Part shown: positions 5,468-7,175 of the stretch, piece after piece
Numbering within the stretch: the stretch's first letter is position 1
Layout: each line of letters begins with the position of its first letter
DNA from: Ectothiorhodospiraceae bacterium
GTDB lineage: Bacteria; Pseudomonadota; Gammaproteobacteria; Nitrococcales; AK92
Direction of reading: 5' to 3'
DNA: 7,175 bases
Assembly (NCBI GenBank): GCA_029263635.1
Contig: JAJUFY010000111.1
Span: forward strand, 1 to 7,175
The notes under the pieces: generated by a model
What the model was told of the DNA's origin: nothing
Database searches by the model: none
The model's input: the letters and a program-made list of their open reading frames with translations, nothing else
Translations under genes and position numbers: made by a program

Positions 5468-7175
5468 ATGCTTCGACGAACCGCTCCAGTCCTGATGCTC
5501 CTGTTCCTGGCAGCCTGCGCGACCCAAGCGCCGCAGTTGCCGGTGCCCGAACCCGAGGAGCCGCAGGACGTCGAAACCGTCGCGCCGCCGCTACCCGAGC
5601 CCGCGGCGGCCGAACCGCCGCTGGACGACCGGCTGCTGTTCCATGTGCTCACCGGCGAACTGGCCGGCAATCAGGGCGACTTGCGCCAGTCCCTGCAGGC
5701 ATATCTGGAGGCGGCCCGGCTCAGCGACGACCCGCGGCTCGCCGAACAGGCAGCGCGGCTGGCGCTGTACCTTCATGAGCACGCGGCAGCCCTGGAAGCG
5801 GCCGAGCGCTGGCTGCGGGCGGCGCCGGACGATCCGGCGCCGCATGAGGTGCTTGCCCTCACGCTGCTGCGCAGCGAACGTCCGGACGAGGCGCGCGACC
5901 ACCTGCGCGCTGTCATCAGTCTGCATCCGGGCGGCGTAGGTTCCGCGCTTGAGCGCATCGCCGGCTTGCTGGGGCGCGAAACCGGCGTCAGTCGCGAACT
6001 CGCGCTGGCGGTGATGCAGCAACTGGTGGCCGCGCACGACCGCGAGCCGCAGGCCCAGCAGGCCCTGGCGCAGCTGGCCCTGCAGCTGGATCAGCCGGCG
6101 CTGGCGCTGGCCGCGGCCGAGCGGGCCAAGGCGCTGAGCCCCAACTGGGCGGCGCCGGATCTGCTGCGGGTGCAGGCGCTGCTGAAGTCCGGCGAGGGCG
6201 ACGAGGCGGTCGGGCTGCTCGGGGCCCTGCTCAAGCGGCAGCCGAACGACCATGACCTGCGGCTGCAGTATGCGCGCACCTTGCTCAGCCTCGAGCAGAC
6301 GGAAGGCGCGCTGAAGCAGTTCGAGCTGCTGCTCAAGGCACGGCCGCAGGCTGCCCAGTTCCGTTATGTGGCTGCGCTGCTGGCGCTGGAGCTGGGCGAG
6401 CATGACAAGGCGCGCCGCTATCTGCTCCAGCTGGTGAACACCGGTCAGTACGCCGACGATGCCTACTTCTACCTGGGGCGGCTGGCGCAGGCGGAGGGCG
6501 ATGCCAAGGGCGCCATGCGCTGGTACCGGCAGGTGCAGGGCGCGCAGCGGCCGGATGCCGTCCTGCGGCTGGCCGCCCTGCTCGCCGAGCAGGGTCAGCC
6601 GGACGCCGCCCGCAAGCAACTGCAGGATCTGCGGCTGCAGTATCCGCAACAGGCGGCGCAGAGCTACCTGGCGGAAGCCGGGCTGCTGCGCTGGCTGGGG
6701 CGGCCGCAGGAGGCCCTGGCGCTGTACGAGCAGGCCCTGGCACAGTTTCCGGACCATGCCGAGCTGCGCTATGCGCGGGCCCTTACCGCCGCGACGCTGG
6801 GCGACGTGCCCACCGCCGAGCAGGATCTGCGCCAGCTGCTGGCGCAAGCCCCGGACGACCCGCAGTATCTCAACGCCCTCGGCTATACGCTGGTCGACCA
6901 GACCACCCGCTATCTGGAAGGGTACGAGCTGGTCGAGCGCGCCTACGCATTGCGGCCGGACGATCCGGCCATCATGGACAGCATGGGCTGGGCGCTGTTC
7001 AGGCTGCAGCGCCTCGACGAGGCGCGCGTCCTGCTGGAGCAGGCCTATGCGGCGAGCCAGGACGGCGAGATCGCCGCGCATCTGGCCGAAGTGCTCTGGC
7101 AGCTCGGCGAGCGGCAGCAGGCACGACAGATACTCGCCGATGCCCTCAAGCGGGAGCCCTCGCACCGGATCCTGC
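5468..7175 (+). CDS. TPR-repeat outer-membrane lipoprotein, LbcA-like (3' end beyond the window)
   Basis: The frame is open from the ATG at 5468 to the window edge (569 residues, no stop seen). GGAG (5457-5460) lies 7 nt upstream. Residues 1-17 form a lipoprotein signal peptide: MLRRT, a hydrophobic stretch, then the lipobox LAAC with Cys17; Ala at +2 argues for outer-membrane sorting. A Pro/Glu-rich linker (about 22-52) follows, then helical tetratricopeptide-type repeats from about 55 to the end, with repeated A/L/G patterns such as GRPQEALALYEQALAQFPDH (411-430). The region LNALGYTLVD (468-477) and PAIMDSMGWALFRL (500-513) is typical of the family found divergent from hemA and upstream of lolB. 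In P. aeruginosa the gene at this position (PA4667, LbcA) is a scaffold that helps protease CtpA degrade peptidoglycan hydrolases; the same role here is inferred from position and architecture only. lolB and ispE would be expected just to the right. Confidence 0.9.
   Translation, partial: MLRRTAPVLMLLFLAACATQAPQLPVPEPEEPQDVETVAPPLPEPAAAEPPLDDRLLFHVLTGELAGNQGDLRQSLQAYLEAARLSDDPRLAEQAARLALYLHEHAAALEAAERWLRAAPDDPAPHEVLALTLLRSERPDEARDHLRAVISLHPGGVGSALERIAGLLGRETGVSRELALAVMQQLVAAHDREPQAQQALAQLALQLDQPALALAAAERAKALSPNWAAPDLLRVQALLKSGEGDEAVGLLGALLKRQPNDHDLRLQYARTLLSLEQTEGALKQFELLLKARPQAAQFRYVAALLALELGEHDKARRYLLQLVNTGQYADDAYFYLGRLAQAEGDAKGAMRWYRQVQGAQRPDAVLRLAALLAEQGQPDAARKQLQDLRLQYPQQAAQSYLAEAGLLRWLGRPQEALALYEQALAQFPDHAELRYARALTAATLGDVPTAEQDLRQLLAQAPDDPQYLNALGYTLVDQTTRYLEGYELVERAYALRPDDPAIMDSMGWALFRLQRLDEARVLLEQAYAASQDGEIAAHLAEVLWQLGERQQARQILADALKREPSHRIL

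Noticed and set aside
5591..7165. 524-residue open frame on the - strand opposite the TPR gene
   Set aside because: The + strand frame here has a signal peptide, lipobox and TPR pattern. The opposite frame is Leu/Gln/Arg-rich low-complexity sequence mirroring the repeated CTG/CAG codons of the TPR gene.

Overview
This window looks like a stretch of chromosome from a high-GC gammaproteobacterium. The evidence is a hemA-prfA pair transcribed divergently from a TPR lipoprotein gene, the arrangement known next to lolB-ispE in Pseudomonas and related gammaproteobacteria, together with a standard four-cysteine DksA and an AroF-type DAHP synthase. The proteins are clearly gammaproteobacterial. From memory, though, HemA and DksA differ enough from Pseudomonas aeruginosa that I would not name a genus. 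Every gene appears intact except the two cut by the window edges.

Layout, left to right. (1) The 3' part of a clpX-like AAA+ unfoldase gene on the + strand, ending in a short hairpin plus T-run terminator. (2) A promoter-like sequence and aroF, encoding a metal-dependent class I DAHP synthase that opens the shikimate pathway. (3) A 231-bp gap with several perfect inverted repeats, read here as a possible structured 5' leader, followed by dksA and a strong intrinsic terminator. (4) On the - strand, convergent with dksA, the hemA-prfA operon (glutamyl-tRNA reductase, then peptide chain release factor 1), with a 4-base GTGA overlap. (5) A 209-bp divergent promoter region. (6) On the + strand, a long TPR-rich outer-membrane lipoprotein gene that runs off the right edge.

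Most of these genes are housekeeping: aromatic amino acid entry, ppGpp-linked transcription control, tetrapyrrole synthesis, translation termination and envelope maintenance. Three things stand out. The ClpX keeps its ATPase and ClpP-docking motifs but has lost the RKH substrate loop and is not beside clpP, so it looks like a specialised paralogue. The gap before dksA holds four hairpins, two closed by C(GUGA)G tetraloops, and a possible 14-codon leader ORF that ends inside the largest stem. Finally, prmC, which normally follows prfA, is missing from its usual place, so the clpX/aroF/dksA block may lie at a rearrangement or insertion junction. I see no RNA gene of a known family, CRISPR array, insertion sequence or tRNA.
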